Shown here one piece after another: positions 9,218 to 23,100 of a stretch of 64,000 bases of DNA. Position 1 is the stretch's first letter, and each line of letters starts with the position of its first letter. A model generated the notes under the pieces. The model ran no database searches. It had not been told where the DNA came from and saw nothing but the letters and a program-made list of their open reading frames with translations. The stretch covers positions 39,615,001 to 39,679,000 of the forward strand of contig JAIVEN010000007.1 of NCBI GenBank assembly GCA_026686845.1, given 5' to 3'. A program made the translations under genes and the position numbers. The DNA is from Adenanthera pavonina (lineage: Eukaryota; Streptophyta; Magnoliopsida; Fabales; Fabaceae).

Positions 9218-11830
9218 TTAGAAATCAATGATGGGCTCTCCAACAGTCAAGTTTCGTTCCACTGTCCATGGCAGGTTGAACAGTTTGGCCGCGATGAACT
9301 TGAAGATCTTATTGACGTTGATGTTGTAGGTAGCACTTGAGAAAAACAACGTCGCATTAAGGGCCTTCGCATATGCTCTTGCCTGCTCAATCAACAATGC
9401 CATCCATATCACAACACAATCATCAATTCCTCAACACTCGAAAGGAAAAAACTCTGCTATTTTGGAAATAAATATTACAAGCCTTTAACTACAACATATG
9501 CACCGCTTGTCAATATGCAGACAATTAGGCATGGCAATATGGGTGGGGTGGCCAAGCCTACCAAGCCTTTAGGTTCATTCAATTATTCAACATGCACATC
9601 TCCATAAATCTGTATCACATTTGGGTAACATTTCTTATAATTAATTCAATTTGTAAGATTAATCTAGATGTTTGAATATTTGGAGTGCTAGAGCTTCATA
9701 AATTGTATGCCTTGCTACAAGACGAAAACCAAACTGTAATATCAGGCAGTTGGAATTATATTTATATATTTATTCTAGAATTCAACATGGTTGGGGGGGC
9801 TCTCTTTTTTGTTGCAACCGACATCAACCATATTTATGAATAGAGTATGTGTAAGAGCGAAGAAATTAACAAGAACGTTAGCTTCACTTTTAAGGATTGA
9901 ATTAAAAAGTCAGACGAAATTATTCGTCCTTATCCATGTTTTAATTATCAATGCACAAACCAAATTGATTAGGCCTTCAACCAAGTCTTCGCTTATCTCT
10001 ACCAGACTGAACAGATTCCGTGGATCAAAATATTCTTTTAGTATAACCTCTGGCAGATCAAGTGAGAGGTGATTGCTGCACCCCCCCCTCCTCTTTTCTT
10101 TTGCAATTTTTTTTTCTTTTCCGAGAAGTGATTGCAATTTTGCATGAGATAAATTGCTTCCTTATCTTCCTAGGGAAGCTTATATTATATCCCTTTTTTT
10201 TAATTATAAAATAAAAATAATATTAAAAATAATATTAAATTTTAATAAAAATAAAAATAATTAACAAATTCATATTTTAAACTTTAGATTTACTTTTTTA
10301 TAGATTTTAAAAGCTAAATATTTTTATACTATAGTGATTAAATACAAAATTAGTAGTCATTATTTTATACAAATAATGAAAATAGGAACATTATGATCAA
10401 AATTAATACAATTATAACTTTTTTATTTTTGCTGTTGGGGAAGTATACTTCTTTAAAATAAATAAAAGAAATATATATAATTTGAATATCTCTTTATAAA
10501 ATGAAGAGTAATTTGTTCTTTGGATAATTCCAGTTTATTTAGTTGTAAATGACCAAAAAAAAATGAAAAAAAGGGTAAAATTTGTAAAAACTAATTAAAG
10601 TTGAGTTTTCCATTGCTCTATGTGGAGGATTTGGAAGATACTTTGCTTGTAGCAGTGAAGTTGGGGAATGTTTACCTGACTGGCGATGGTCCACTGCAAA
10701 TCAATGGGAAGCTGAATGAAATCATCAAATTTGGTTCCTACCAGCACCGCAATTGCACTCTGCCAAATCACACACCCCATATCAAATTCACATTCCTGCT
10801 CTAATATTCTTACAACTTCTTTCTTGGTCGCAAACTTGCAGTATTGAGTTTGAATTTAGGTTATTAAACAGACATTAGAGTTAAAAAGGAAAAAAAAAAA
10901 GTGTTACCTGATTCCATTTCCGGGCCTCCTTGTACCACCCCAAGACACTGAAAGATATTCCCACGACCCAGAAATTAAAAAGTTATTACATGGTTTAAAA
11001 TGTTTAATTATGTGGATAAGATTCTAACTGATATGAGCCCAAATTGATTAGGAGGGACTTAATAAACAGACCTGTTTAAGGTGCACCGACTCGTTAGATC
11101 AAACATAATCAGAATTGCAACAGCGTCCTTACAAGCCAATGGAATCTGGTCTTCTGACTTTCCATCACCTGCAGATTAACATATGTAATTGATTGATTAT
11201 ATAAGGTTTTCGTTTTGCCATAAACTATCCCAAAATCACTGTTTTCAATGGGTGTATAAATTGTTGGTAGCTGCTACTTCCCAGATACAATATGATATGC
11301 GGGCTCCTCCAACTTCTAAAATCTTGTCCATCTTATTTAATCCTTCCGTGTGTTTCAACTTCTCTTCATTTTCATTCCCCACATATTTTACCTTCAACCC
11401 AGAAAAGAAAAATAAAAAGACAAAACTAATAAGAAAATAAGCTAATTAAAATAAAATAAAAAATGTTGATGAAATTGAAGGCACAAACCAGAAAGCTGGT
11501 ATTCCCAATTTGGCAGTCACCCAGGAGGCAGATCTTCAAAGCTACCAAATCAGACTCCAACTCCAAGTCAGGGGTATGGAACAGAGACGGTGCCGTCGCC
11601 TCTACCAATTCACCAATATCGCCGGCGGCGTAGGGCTGCTGGGCTAGCGACGGCAGAGACAGCATGCGGTATCTATTCGTTCCGTAACACGAGGGAAAGC
11701 GGTGCAGAAGGCGGAGAACGCATGGGCGGACGACAGAGATACGGTGTTGAATCGTTCGCCGAATACTGGACTTCATGATTTTCGGCCGAGCTGAATCATT
11801 TTTTCTGGTTTGAAACGATTGAATATCCAT
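9218..11830 (-). pseudogene. SGP1/Spg1-type small GTPase, probably inactivated
   Basis: Six exons on the minus strand, parallel to plant SGP (septum-promoting, Spg1/Tem1-like) GTPases: 11830-11489, 11391-11271, 11168-11072, 10947-10908, 10759-10676, 9382-9218. Lengths sum to 283 codons in one frame, so no frameshift is present. The C-terminus is well preserved (LVGTKFDDF, ARAYAKALNATLFFSSATYNINV, PWTVERNL, IIDF). Three defects are visible. First, the P-loop reads GDCQIGNTS: Asn replaces the Lys of GxxxxGK(S/T). Second, the donor after exon 2 reads CTACC at 11270 where phase and family predict GTACC. Third, the switch II region reads WEVAGDG instead of WDVGGDQ. An alternative donor (GAA|GTAGC, 11277) with a downstream acceptor could restore a frame but would delete the DxxG region. 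In fungi and plants Spg1-like proteins act with a MAP4K/SIK kinase in septation. Start Met at 11830 is uncertain; 11776 is another candidate. Confidence 0.75.
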
Positions 11831-12959
11831 GGGATGGCCTCGCTCAAGCACAAGCGAGTCTCCCCTCCATTGTTTTTGGCCATGAAAAATCAAATTTCAG
11901 CTTATGGCTCTTTTATTTTGCTGGAAACTCCGGGGTAATTTCGGAATATCGCCCCCTCCCATGTTTTATTTATTGATTTATGAATTTTAACTGCTTTCCG
12001 TTACAACGACTTTATGGGCTATTCACATTCAACATTACCACTTTGACGGGGCCGTTGACCGATAAACTCCCAAATAATTCCGTCCCTGAGCCACTCTGAG
12101 TTTCTTCTTTTGGTTACACCAGAAACATTAATGGTTTTATGATTATCAGTCAAAACCGTATTAAATAATAAATCCAATTATCCATTTTGTCTCTTCTTGC
12201 TGTTTGTTCTGTTTCTGTACATATTTTGATATTGACAGCTCAATCACTCTATCAATTTCTACTTATGGTTATGGTTATCCTTTTACACAAGTGTTTCCTT
12301 TTCCAACTAATCAATGTTATCCTAAACCAAGTTAATGTTCTGTACAAATGCATCCAATTTGTGTTTACTAAAAATGAAGTAATCTTTTCTTTTTCGTAAA
12401 AAAAAAAAAGAATAATCATACAAACTTCTTGTCGAAGAGTTATTTCTAGTCTTGACTTTGAATCATCAACAATTTCTGACCCGTTAATAATATAAATATA
12501 AATTCTAAATAACGACAACATAATATATATCACTTGCTCTCTTAATCTTAACAATAATATCTTTTTCATCAAACAAATATAAAAATATAGCAACTTTAGG
12601 TGTATGCCTAACTGTCTATACATACACTTACATACGTGCATAAGATAGATTTATGCAGTTCGCATCTACCATTGTCTGCATAATACTTTCATGTTATTCG
12701 TGGAGAGGGTCAAATTCCTCGTTAGCCAAAGAGGGGAAGGTGGGAAGAACTGGTTTTATTTCCTTTCTATACGATGTAGAATTGTAGATCACATTATTAT
12801 TATTACTACAATTTCAGAGCTGATGAGTGAATGAGTTTCGAATTCCAAAAAGAAATGTAAGAAAATGGGAAACTTGACCACGGGATCAAATACTTGTTAT
12901 ACATGTATTAGTGTAGACTAATTGGTGTGAAGCCATAATAAGAGAAGCAAAGAAGCTAA
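11831..12959. other. Intergenic, no gene seen
   Basis: Upstream flank of the GTPase-like gene and downstream flank of the GLR3.4-like gene. Moderate AT content, no supported ORF. Confidence 0.5.
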
Positions 12960-15900
12960 TTAAACATCGGAAGGTGAACTAGATTGCCAATCTGAGCCCG
13001 GGTAGTTCTGGTTGCGTCGGCGTTTGTTACTCTTTCTGAGTTTCTCTTTGATTTCAGCTTCCTTTTTATCTACAAAATCGATCAGGTCCTTGAAACTCGA
13101 TTTCCGAAGGGTGTTGCGTTTAGTCCTAGCCGGGGCCGTGGGTGGCTCTATGTCCCAGTCGGCCTTCTCATCCACTTCTGGGGAGAATTTCGTGAATTGA
13201 CAAAACACCCTTATACAAAAGGCAATCAAAGCAAGCAGACATGCAATCCCACATATGAGGAACAGCCCCCAGAAGCTGCTTAGTGACAGTTGGTTTGAGC
13301 CTTCATCGTTTTGTAATGCTGCACACTCACTTCTCAATAACCATTTGTCGTGGATCTTTTGCAGATCACCATTCTCTGACAGTTGAAGAATTGCCGTTGA
13401 CATGTCCACCGCAAGCGGGGAGTCCCTTTGAAATGCCTGTCATCCAATAAACCCAACATCAACCTTCTTAATTACTACATATGTCTTGTACATAAACATA
13501 ACTTCAACTAATCATCGACATGCTAAAAGTGATTAAAAAAGGATACGCACAAATCCCCATCCACTTTTGGTAAATTCTTGGCCTACAGTTCTGAACTGAC
13601 AGTTGGTGTCAGACATAAGGAGCTCAATGTAGGGAAGCTCATCAACAACAGCTACAACCCCTCCATTTCTGGGTCCACGCATGAGGGCATCGATATAATC
13701 CTGTTGAGTTTTCAATATAACGATTCTAGATTCTGCTATGTTAAGCTCGTCTATGAGATACTTCCGGGCAAATGACCCATCTTGAACTCCAATTGGTTGA
13801 GTACTCGAAATCAAACTGTCCATGCCTTCAATTTGTGATGAAAGTTGCTGTACTGTTAGGATGGATGTCAAGCTAGCTGTGTAGCTTGAATTGATTATTA
13901 GCACCACAAAAAGCCATATGATTAGCACCAATCGCCCTAGAGCACTCACAGTGTTCTCTCCTGCGCACGCCACCCCAAAGCACCAACAATGTTAGAAACT
14001 TCACAAAATACTACATAACTTGCAAAATAAGCATTCTTTCAATTTCAACTAAACATTGAGAGGTCAATAGAGCTTACTGTGTGAGAAAAACATTGTTGAG
14101 AAGCTAAACCTGCAACAGATGAACTAATTTCAGGGAACAAATTCTTTCAACTAAAACTAAGCTATGTACCTTCTAAGGCAAAAAAGGAAGATAGAGGCTA
14201 GGTATGCAAAGGCCTATATATTCAGAGGGCTTTATGTGCGCAATGATAGAATGGTTACCTCAAGACAATTTAATTACAAATAACATTAACAATGACATCA
14301 ACGCTATCTTTCAAATTGTTTATGTATACTAACCAAAAAATTGTCATGAGTTGCTTCCTTGGTCGTCCGCGAAACTCATGATTGTGCCGATGTTCAAGAA
14401 TCCATACGACAGCTCCCACAAAAAGAAAAAAGGCACCAGTAACACACCACATTTGAGCAGTGAATGGCTTGAGGAAAGACCATGGGCTTGACTTTACCTC
14501 TTTGACAGGAACAACTACAACCAGCCCCGAAGCCATGTAAGGTTGTGTAAAGTCCGCAATCCTTGTCCTGTTTGTGACAATGGTAACATCTCCAACAGCT
14601 GCGTCATATTTCTTAACAGGAAAAGGACCAAAATTATTGGCACAGATGTAAGTTAGAGGATAACTAATTTAAGATTAGTATAATTAAAAACTCACATTTT
14701 GTGCGACTTGACTCACAAGCTCATCGTAATCAGGATTTCTATCACCTTGTCCATATAATATATATTGCCTAGGAACAGGATAAGGCAATAAATTTAATGC
14801 CGCTTCAAAGACATCGATGCAAAAGCCTTTTACCCCTGGAGGGTTCTTGTCCTTGCCAACAAACTCCTTGTAGCTTACTCGGTTTGGCACTGCTATTCTC
14901 AATGGTTTTCCGTTATTGGGGAATACCCATCCTCTGGGTGTAATTGATGTCTCTCCAGGCCATATCACACTGTACAGATGTTTATTGCCAGTTGAATTGA
15001 TAGGAGTTTTTGTGTATAAAGTTTCAGGAGCTACATCTGAAAGACCAGAGTAATTAGACCAATAACCAATAATACGAGGTCCAGATTCACCAATGTTTAA
15101 AATATCATATGCCGGACGAATTAAATTCTTGTCCTTATCAAACCCAATTTGACCACTCACACCAGTGAAATTCATGCTCAGTATTGTCTGCAGAAACAGA
15201 GGGCCACCATTGAAAGTTTGGAGTGATGACAAATGCAGCAAACTTCCATTAGTGTCATGCAACCTAGGGTCATTGGAGAAAGATACGGTTCCACCATCGC
15301 TGAGAAAATCATGCAGAGCATGGGCTGCTAACATAACAGAATCATATGCATATAAAGCATAAGAATTGAAGCCAGAAGTCTTATTATCTTTCTGGTTTTT
15401 CAACTTAGACAGAACGGTCCTTTTCATATCAGTATCAGGTGTGTGGTGACGAAATGCAACAACCCCTTGTAAAAGATTCATGGTGTCAAGGCTAGCTGAT
15501 GCTTGTGAATCAAGCACTGAAGGAAGCCAATCAGTTGCAATCCAAACATAGGCATTGCTCATCATGCCAAGCTTCTTGGCAAGAGAAAAGACCGCCAAAC
15601 CTGAGTCAGGATTCACATGCAAAACATAGACCCGTGATTCCATTAAGTTTACTCCATTTAACAAGTCAGTTATGGCAGTTTTGGGAGCATCTGGAGGGAA
15701 GGCAGCTTTATAAGCAATCTTGGCACGCTTCTGTGCCAAAGCATCTCCCAATACAGAAATACCATTTCTTCCATTATCATCATCCACAAAAATGGCAATT
15801 ATCTCCCTCCATCCATAATATTCAACTAAGTCGGCAATTGCGTACATCTGGAAATGATCACTTTGGGTGGTGCGGACGAAATAAGGGTACTGCAGAGCAG

Positions 15901-16966
15901 AAAGGGTAGGATCAGTTGCCCCAAATGATAGAAGAGGTACATGGAGTTCATTCACAACATGAGAGATCACATGAGCAATTTCAGAGGATTGTGGACCAAT
16001 GGCGGCAACCACATCATTCTCCATTAACTGTAGAGCTACATTATTAGGGAATTCAATTAAGTTTGCTTACAAGTCCATAGGGAGAAGCACAAGAATGGGA
16101 ACTAAAATATAATTTCAACAAATTCTTCTCTCAATATCCCATCCAATGAACATGTAATCCATCAAAAACTGTCTAAGATGCTATAAATGAATAAGAATTT
16201 ACTCAGAATGCAAGTTTCTGTTCAGTAATTGATATATGGCAATTCTTGGTGTTACAATTTCAACATATTGCAATTTTACAACACAAGAAGCATTTATATG
16301 CAAAGAAACTCACGCCAGAATCAAGCAGAATCTGATCTGACAAGAATGAAGCAACAAACTTTCAAAAGAATAATTGAGCAAGAAGAAGCTGAATGACACT
16401 CTCTAACGAGGATCAAACATCTTCATATTGTAGATGATATATAGGAAACAAATTGAACCTGAACATGGACAGACCGGAACATACACTATGAAGAAATCGC
16501 AACTAACTTGCAATTTATAGAAAAAATATAATCCAAATCTTCAAAAGAAGCACTTTCCTCCAATTTCTTTTTCTTTATTTCTTGGTAATCTTGATTTATG
16601 GAATCCCAAGTTTTCAATTAACAAAAATGAACAGCAGCTTGTTGTTAATGAAATTTCGAGTTTTGAAAAAGTACCTTCCATTGTTCCAAGAAATCCACTG
16701 CAGTTTGTATCATGTAAAATGATTTCCAGTTTGATCCCGCTGAGAATGCTTGAATCAGAATTGACATCATCAACAGCAGCCAAAATTGCAGGTTTAGCAG
16801 ATCTTCCAATGACCGAATCAAAAGTAAACAGGGCTCCAATTCTCACAACATTGGGCCTTGAAGGAACAGTAGTATTTGCCATGGTACTATTTCCTGTCCT
16901 ACCCACTGCTTCTGCGGGAATCCATAACCAGAAAAGCAATGAGAGTAATGTTGTAGCCATAGCCAT
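12960..16966 (-). CDS. GLR3.4: Glutamate receptor-like channel, GLR3.4-like
   Basis: Six coding exons on the minus strand: 16966-16675, 16035-14696, 14611-14334, 14109-14078 (32 nt), 13960-13551, 13436-12960 (TAA). Total 2829 nt, 942 residues, phases consistent. Order: signal peptide (residues 1-25, TTLLSLLFWLWIPAEA), amino-terminal LIVBP-like domain (PNVVRIGALFTFDSVIGR; IGPQSSEIAHVI; VPLLSFGATDPTLSALQYP; VYVLHVNPDSGL; VWIATDWL), ligand-binding S1 (PLRIAVPNRVSYKEF, GFCIDVFEAAL), M1 (AFFLFVGAVVWILEHRHN), pore helix across the 32-nt exon (WFSFSTMFFSHRENT), M3 (SSYTASLTSILTVQQL), S2 (GGVVAVVDELPYIELL) and M4 (FWGLFLICGIACLLALIAFC). From memory it matches Arabidopsis GLR3.4 (GLR3.5 is the next best). 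The family forms amino-acid-gated Ca2+-permeable cation channels at plasma membrane and endomembranes, used in wound and stress signalling. A GTG-initiated extension upstream was rejected in favour of the ATG at 16966. Confidence 0.95.
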
Positions 16967-17650
16967 TTGGCCCTGCCCTGTAATAAAGAAGGCCTCCACT
17001 ATGAGAAAACCTTGAGAGCCTGCAAGTTAGTGTTCCAGTTCTTCAGTTTAGCCTTTAGACCAGCATCAATCGGAGAGAACAAAGAACCTGTCAGGCATCA
17101 ACCATTTCAAAAACACGGAGACAAACAGTTAGATGAGGGAAAGTACAAGAGTTTTCTGTTTCATTATCAACTACAACCCACGAGCTTAAAAGGTGCAGAA
17201 AATAGACCAGCAAAACAAGATTCAGCACTCAACAAGAAGAAAGAACTTGGTGTAAATAATTCCAAACTTATGTGAAAAGGAAAAAAAAAAAAAGAAAGAA
17301 AGAAAGTTTGAATTTTCGAAGTTGGTACCCTGAAAAAACTATGGAATGAGCGAAATGTATTAAACGCTCATACAGAGAAACCAATGAAGCATATAAATAT
17401 GTTGGACCATACCCACATGCCTCATTTATTAATAAAAGAGAGAAACAACGCATGCTGAAACAGAGACCCGGAGAAGAATTTAAGCAGAGGATAGAGTGAA
17501 TATGAGATTACCTCAAAGGCTCAAATCCAAATATGGATGAAAGCCTCCAATATGCATGTGATTAAAAGATTCGACCAACTAAAGGCTTAGCTAAAAAAGG
17601 GAAGTTACAGTGTTGGAAGCTCAAGGAAAGAATCATTCACTCGTTCTCAA
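16967..17650 (-). promoter_or_regulatory. 5' leader of the GLR3.4-like gene, probably with an intron
   Basis: Eleven bases before the start codon an excellent acceptor (TTCTTTATTACAG, AG at 16979-16978 on the minus strand) suggests a 5'UTR intron. A candidate donor is TGAG|GTAATC at 17511, giving an intron of about 530 nt; other donors are possible. No TATA box could be assigned. Confidence 0.4.
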
Positions 17651-20125
17651 GCATTCTCCAAACTGCAATTTCCACAACTTTGCACAGCTTCCCAGGAAAG
17701 GGACAATTTCACGTTTTCTTTTTTTCCTGACATAGTAAAGGAAAAATTACAGTAACGTACGCGACGAACCCCACGTAAGGAAGAGCATTGAGAAGGAGCC
17801 TAGTTTCATTTTGCTGGATTTTGCATTGTAATTTTGCAGAGTTGATTCTCAAAGAAGAAAGTGGAGATTGCCCCCATGTTGATGTCAATTAGATGGCTGT
17901 AGTCAAGTGGCTCATGCGGATTCCGCTGTTCAGAGTGAAACGTGTGATTCTATTTATATTGTCGCTCTCAATTTATAAACACACAAGGCAAAAACTAGTG
18001 ACTTCACTTTACGAAAATAATTGTTTCATACTTTAACTTTCCTTCAATCTTTAAACTCACGTTATGTTGGCATGAACTAGCTATGGGCCCTAATTTTAAT
18101 GTATATTGAAGGTTTATTTAAAAAATTATCAAAACTGTCATCTAGTTGAAGTTCCAAAAATATAATTGGTATAATTTTTACAGACATATATTCTAGAAAG
18201 TTTCATTTATTGTGTTTTTTAATAAAATTGATTAATTAATTTTAAATTCAATACATATCGTTAACATGAGAGAAATGAGAACAAGTGTGAAAGGAATATA
18301 GATTTCATTGTATTGGGATTTCCGCAGGCACTGGCTAAAGTAATATTCTCTGGTCACTTCAACTTGGAGCCAACAGAGGAGGGTCTAACCTGATATTTTA
18401 TTTTTGTGTGTGTGGAGAAGTTACAAATTAAGCTGAAATACTAAAAAAAAAAAAAAGGGGTATGTTACTTGACTTCAATACTTGGCTTGGTAAGAAATGC
18501 TTAAATTTACACTTCTGTTTCATTATGATAGTTTAGCGTAAATAAATTTTTAAACACCAATAAAATACGGGTATCTGGAGCTGCTTAACTCAAACTCTAG
18601 CCACTTACTCTTAATCTTTTGACGGGAGCATCTTTCATCCTTTGATTCTGCTTTTCTTTGCGTTCTTGTCTTTCTCAGTATCTTATAAATAAGATATTTA
18701 TTCGATTATTATATGTCTCAATAGCCTTTCAACTTCGGAATAAAGCCTACTCCATTTGTTTGTGCAATAGAGGTTCATAAGTTTCCGAATCAATTCTGAC
18801 ATCGACCACCTTCTTATTCCAATAATTAATTGTGTTTGGACTCCAGTTTTAAATTATTGGCTAATGAATAATCTCCACATGGCATTCTTTTTTCAATCCA
18901 TTTACCATTTACTTTAAGATTATATTATTTTTAGAATAAATAAATAAATAAATGTTATCATATTATCCCTACAAAACGCAGGTAAAGCTTTCTAGTTTGT
19001 TTATTATTAATTAATCAACTTACTCGTATTTTAATCAATTTATCGTTCTAACTTGTTGGCTCAGAAAGTGACCAAGTTAAATTTTAAAATTATGATCATC
19101 TCTAGCCAGATTCCTTTTAGTCACTTCAAAAATTTAGCAAAAATAATTTTTTTATTACATCTTTAAAAGGGAGTACCAATATGGTTATTAGGTTGTGACG
19201 ATAACGTGTCACACATGGTCGGAAGCGTTAATTTACATTGGCTATTTTTCTCTTTTGCTATGTCAATATAGTATAATCACTCTTAGAGATTCATTAAAAA
19301 ATTCAATTCAATTTAAGAATTGTAGAAATTCGCTTGATAGTAATATATTGAAAAAAATCTATGACGCATTTTATTCGAAAGAGAGAACAATCTAGAAAAC
19401 AGACAGATCAAGCTTCCACCATTAAACAGTTGAGATGTAACCTCATAACAGGAGAAGTAAAAATAATTAGATAATTTTATCAAATACATATTATATAAAT
19501 AGTTAATTTTATCGATAAAAAATAAATTTCAAACAATCCAGTATACTTTTTTTTAAAAAAAATATTAATTATAATTTAACCATTCTTAAAATGGATAATT
19601 TAATTTACCCGAAAGTATTAAATTGAATTACTAATCTTTCTGTGTGGGAGAGGCTGGACCAGAGTTTTATCCTAAAAGGAGAAATGTGTATTCGTTTGTC
19701 CCTTCTGGACAACGTGATTCACATTGCAGGTTGATGATCGAAGAAACTGGTGGGGACCGGCTGAAATAGAACTCCAAATTCCCTAGCTTTAGCCTTTACC
19801 CCACTCAAATTCCCTCACTCTCTTGAAAGCTCTTTAACATGTTTATCCTCTCCAACTTAATCATTTCTTTATTTTCACAAGTAGCTCAAACGTTTACAGT
19901 TACATCATTAACAGTCAAAAGGAAAAACTATTAAGCATGATACAATTACAAGTACTATTGCTAACAGATGTGGTTCACTACTTTATGACAATAACTTCTT
20001 TAATATGCACAGACCATATTGCCCTGAGCCATGGTCGTATGAAGCAAACTACCTCAGTCCTATAAGTTTGCATTAAATCTTAACATTGCGTCAATGGATT
20101 ATCCGTTCAAGCAACACAATCATAA
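17651..20125. other. Intergenic between the two GLR genes
   Basis: AT-rich, with no supported ORF. It is expected to hold the promoter of the GLR3.4-like gene (right side of that gene) and the 3' flank of the GLR3.7-like gene (near 20000-20125). Confidence 0.5.
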
Positions 20126-23100
20126 TCAGCTCGGCTGCTGTTCTGGATTCTCACAGTGAGTGAAAATTTTCTTGATGGCTTCTTCCTTCTCATCGATGAA
20201 GTTAAAAAAGCTATAGATAACGTGGGAACATCGACTCTCTGATGCCTCCTGGGGTGCAGAAGCAATTTCTCTTTGCCTTTGTTTGTACCGGATATATTGG
20301 CGAATTGTAAGCAGCAGAAACACCACAAGAGAAGCGAGAGTGACAATACCACATGAGAGATATAGACCCCAAAAGCTGATCATGTGAAGTTGGTTAGGCT
20401 CCGAGTTGCTTTTCCTTTCTTCAGGACAACCCATCTTACAGAACCACCGCTTTTGTATCTTCTGAAGCTCTCCATTCTCATTGAGTTTCAAAACTGCTGT
20501 AGACATGTCAAGGGCAAGAGGAGACTCTCTTTGAAATGCCTGATGCATTGTCGCAAGAAATATGTCAGCAAACTCCAATAAAATTAGTAGCATAAGACAT
20601 AAAATGAGGCTCTCAAACATATTTCATCACGTCCATTGTCTAACACCGAAGGACAAAAGTAAACTTATGGATCGTATTGACAGCCAAACAACCATGACGT
20701 GTTAAGCAATGCTATCAAAGATCATAACAGATTCATGCAACAAGACTAAGCATTTGCAATAAGATGTAGGAGAAAATGTCTCATGTTTGACGTTTTCCTT
20801 TCATCAAAAAAATACATTCTTTTTTTCCACCTAGAAGAACCGAGCATATTGCACTCTCCAGGGAATTCTGAATCACTTAGCTTTATGTCAAGAATAACAG
20901 CAAGTGTGATAATATTTGATCACTTATGAATTTAATCTTCCGGTCAGAAAGCTACTTACAAATCCCCAACTGCTTCTGGTAAAAGGCTGTCCAATAATAC
21001 CAAAATCAGTTTCTGTTGACAGAAATAGCTCTATGTATGGAAGCTCATCAATTATGGCCGCTACACCTCCACGAGAAGGCCCTAGCTGCAGAGCTCTTGC
21101 ATATTCCTCAGGATTACCTAGAGCAACAAGTCTTGATCTTGCTACATAAAGATTCTCTGTCAGATAGTTGTAAGCAAATGACCCAACTTGGTACCCTATA
21201 GGCCAGTTACTTGCAATCAAGCTATCAATTCCTGTGATGGGTGATGAAAGCTGCTCCACTGTAAGAATTGAAGTCAAGCTTGCAGTATAGCTAGCCGTGA
21301 TCACCATCAATAGAAAAAGCCATACGATCATCACCATTCGACTAAGCGAGCTTACTGTATTTTCCTCTGAATAAATGAAAAGGTGAAATTTTTGTCAAAT
21401 TGAATATAATGCAGATCCACAAGTCCTATGATTTCTAAAAAGGAGGTAGCTCTAGAAAAATTTCATAACCATTCTGCTTTTCCTTTGTCACTTTCACAAC
21501 CAAAGTACAAGTGAAAGATACCAGTTGACTTGCTGTGCTAAATGACAAAACTGTACAGAAGTTTCTATAAAGATAGTAAATACACTAAATCAAGTTTATG
21601 TGTTTGTTGTGAGAAACTGATATATACTGATACCAATGCAGTAAAAAATTTAAAAACTAGCTGTCATCCAGAGAACAGCAAGAAAGTAGATTGTTTACTA
21701 TTTAAGGAGTCAAGCCCACAAAAAATTTTTAGTATATGAACTGGCCAACTCTGATTGAATCAATGACCTTTAAAGACAGTAAACAACATGAAGACTTTTT
21801 TGACCAAAAAAAAACTACATGAAGACTCCAAGTAAGAAAAAGATAGAACAGAAATTATCAGACTTTAAAGGCATAAGTATACTTACGATTTGTCTTAAAC
21901 AGTGTTGAGAGGCTGAACCTGCAAAACAAATGACAGCATGGGGTTAGAACCAATAGCACCAGATAAACATTGGGTCATCTCCAGCAATATCAATTTTTAT
22001 AATGAACTATAGAAATCAATTAAATCACAACGATTAATCTGCCAGTGAGAATCGTAAACTTGAAGAGCAGTTCATCAGACAAATTTTCTAAGAAAAAATT
22101 GTGTTACTTCACTATGAAGACTTACATACACATTGTCACAAGTTGCCTCTTAGGAGGACCACGGAAATCATCATTGATCCGGTGCTCAAGAATCCATATA
22201 ACTACTCCAATCATTATAAATGAGGCTGCAGTGACACACCACATATCAGCTGTGAATGGTTTGAGAAATACCCAAGCACTTGATTTTGCATTCGTGATTG
22301 GAGCCACAATAACAAGACCAGTTGATGTGAAAGGCTGAGAAAAATCCACAATCCTTGTGCGGTTTGTCACTATTGCTATGTCTCCAACAACTGCATCGTA
22401 TACCTGAAACAAATATTTTATCATAAGCAGACTCATAAACACCCAACATTCAAATAGCCAATAGATGTAATCTGCTCTCCAAAATCAAGGAACTAAATGA
22501 GTGATCTTATATTGGGAATAAATCATATGATTAGACACTGCAGCATTGGGGGGAAAAAACAAATGGCGCCAATGTTGCAAGCAACTGCAATTCTTTTTTC
22601 TCCTCACACTGCACGCTATCCATGCCTTCACCATTTCTCCACCCCACAATCTTCACCGTAGAAAAAAATTGGTGAATGAAAAGGTAATTTTAGATTCTGG
22701 TTTTACAGACCATTTAGGTTTACAAACCATTGAGTAGGCATCAAACAGAATATAACTAGTCATCCATCTCAGGTTGTTTTTTCCTGGAAGCACGAGAGTT
22801 CTTCAGACGAAGCTCTTTTTGATAATTCATTAAAGCATCACTTTTATGAAATAACAAACAGATTAACAAATTTGAGAATTTCTAAATTATGGCATTTCTT
22901 ACATCATCAGCAACCATCTTCACGAGTGCATCATAATTAGGATTTATTTGACCATTCCCGAAAGGCTTAAATACATAAGGAACATCATATGGTACGAACT
23001 CCAGTGCTTTCTTGAAAACATCAATGCAGTACCCTTGAATTTGATGATTTGGCAGTTCAGTGACGAATTCAACAAAACTTGCTCTCCTGGGCACTAAAAC

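Noticed and set aside
15499..15909. 136-codon plus-strand ORF inside the GLR3.4-like gene
   Set aside because: It is the shadow of the coding minus strand of exon 2.
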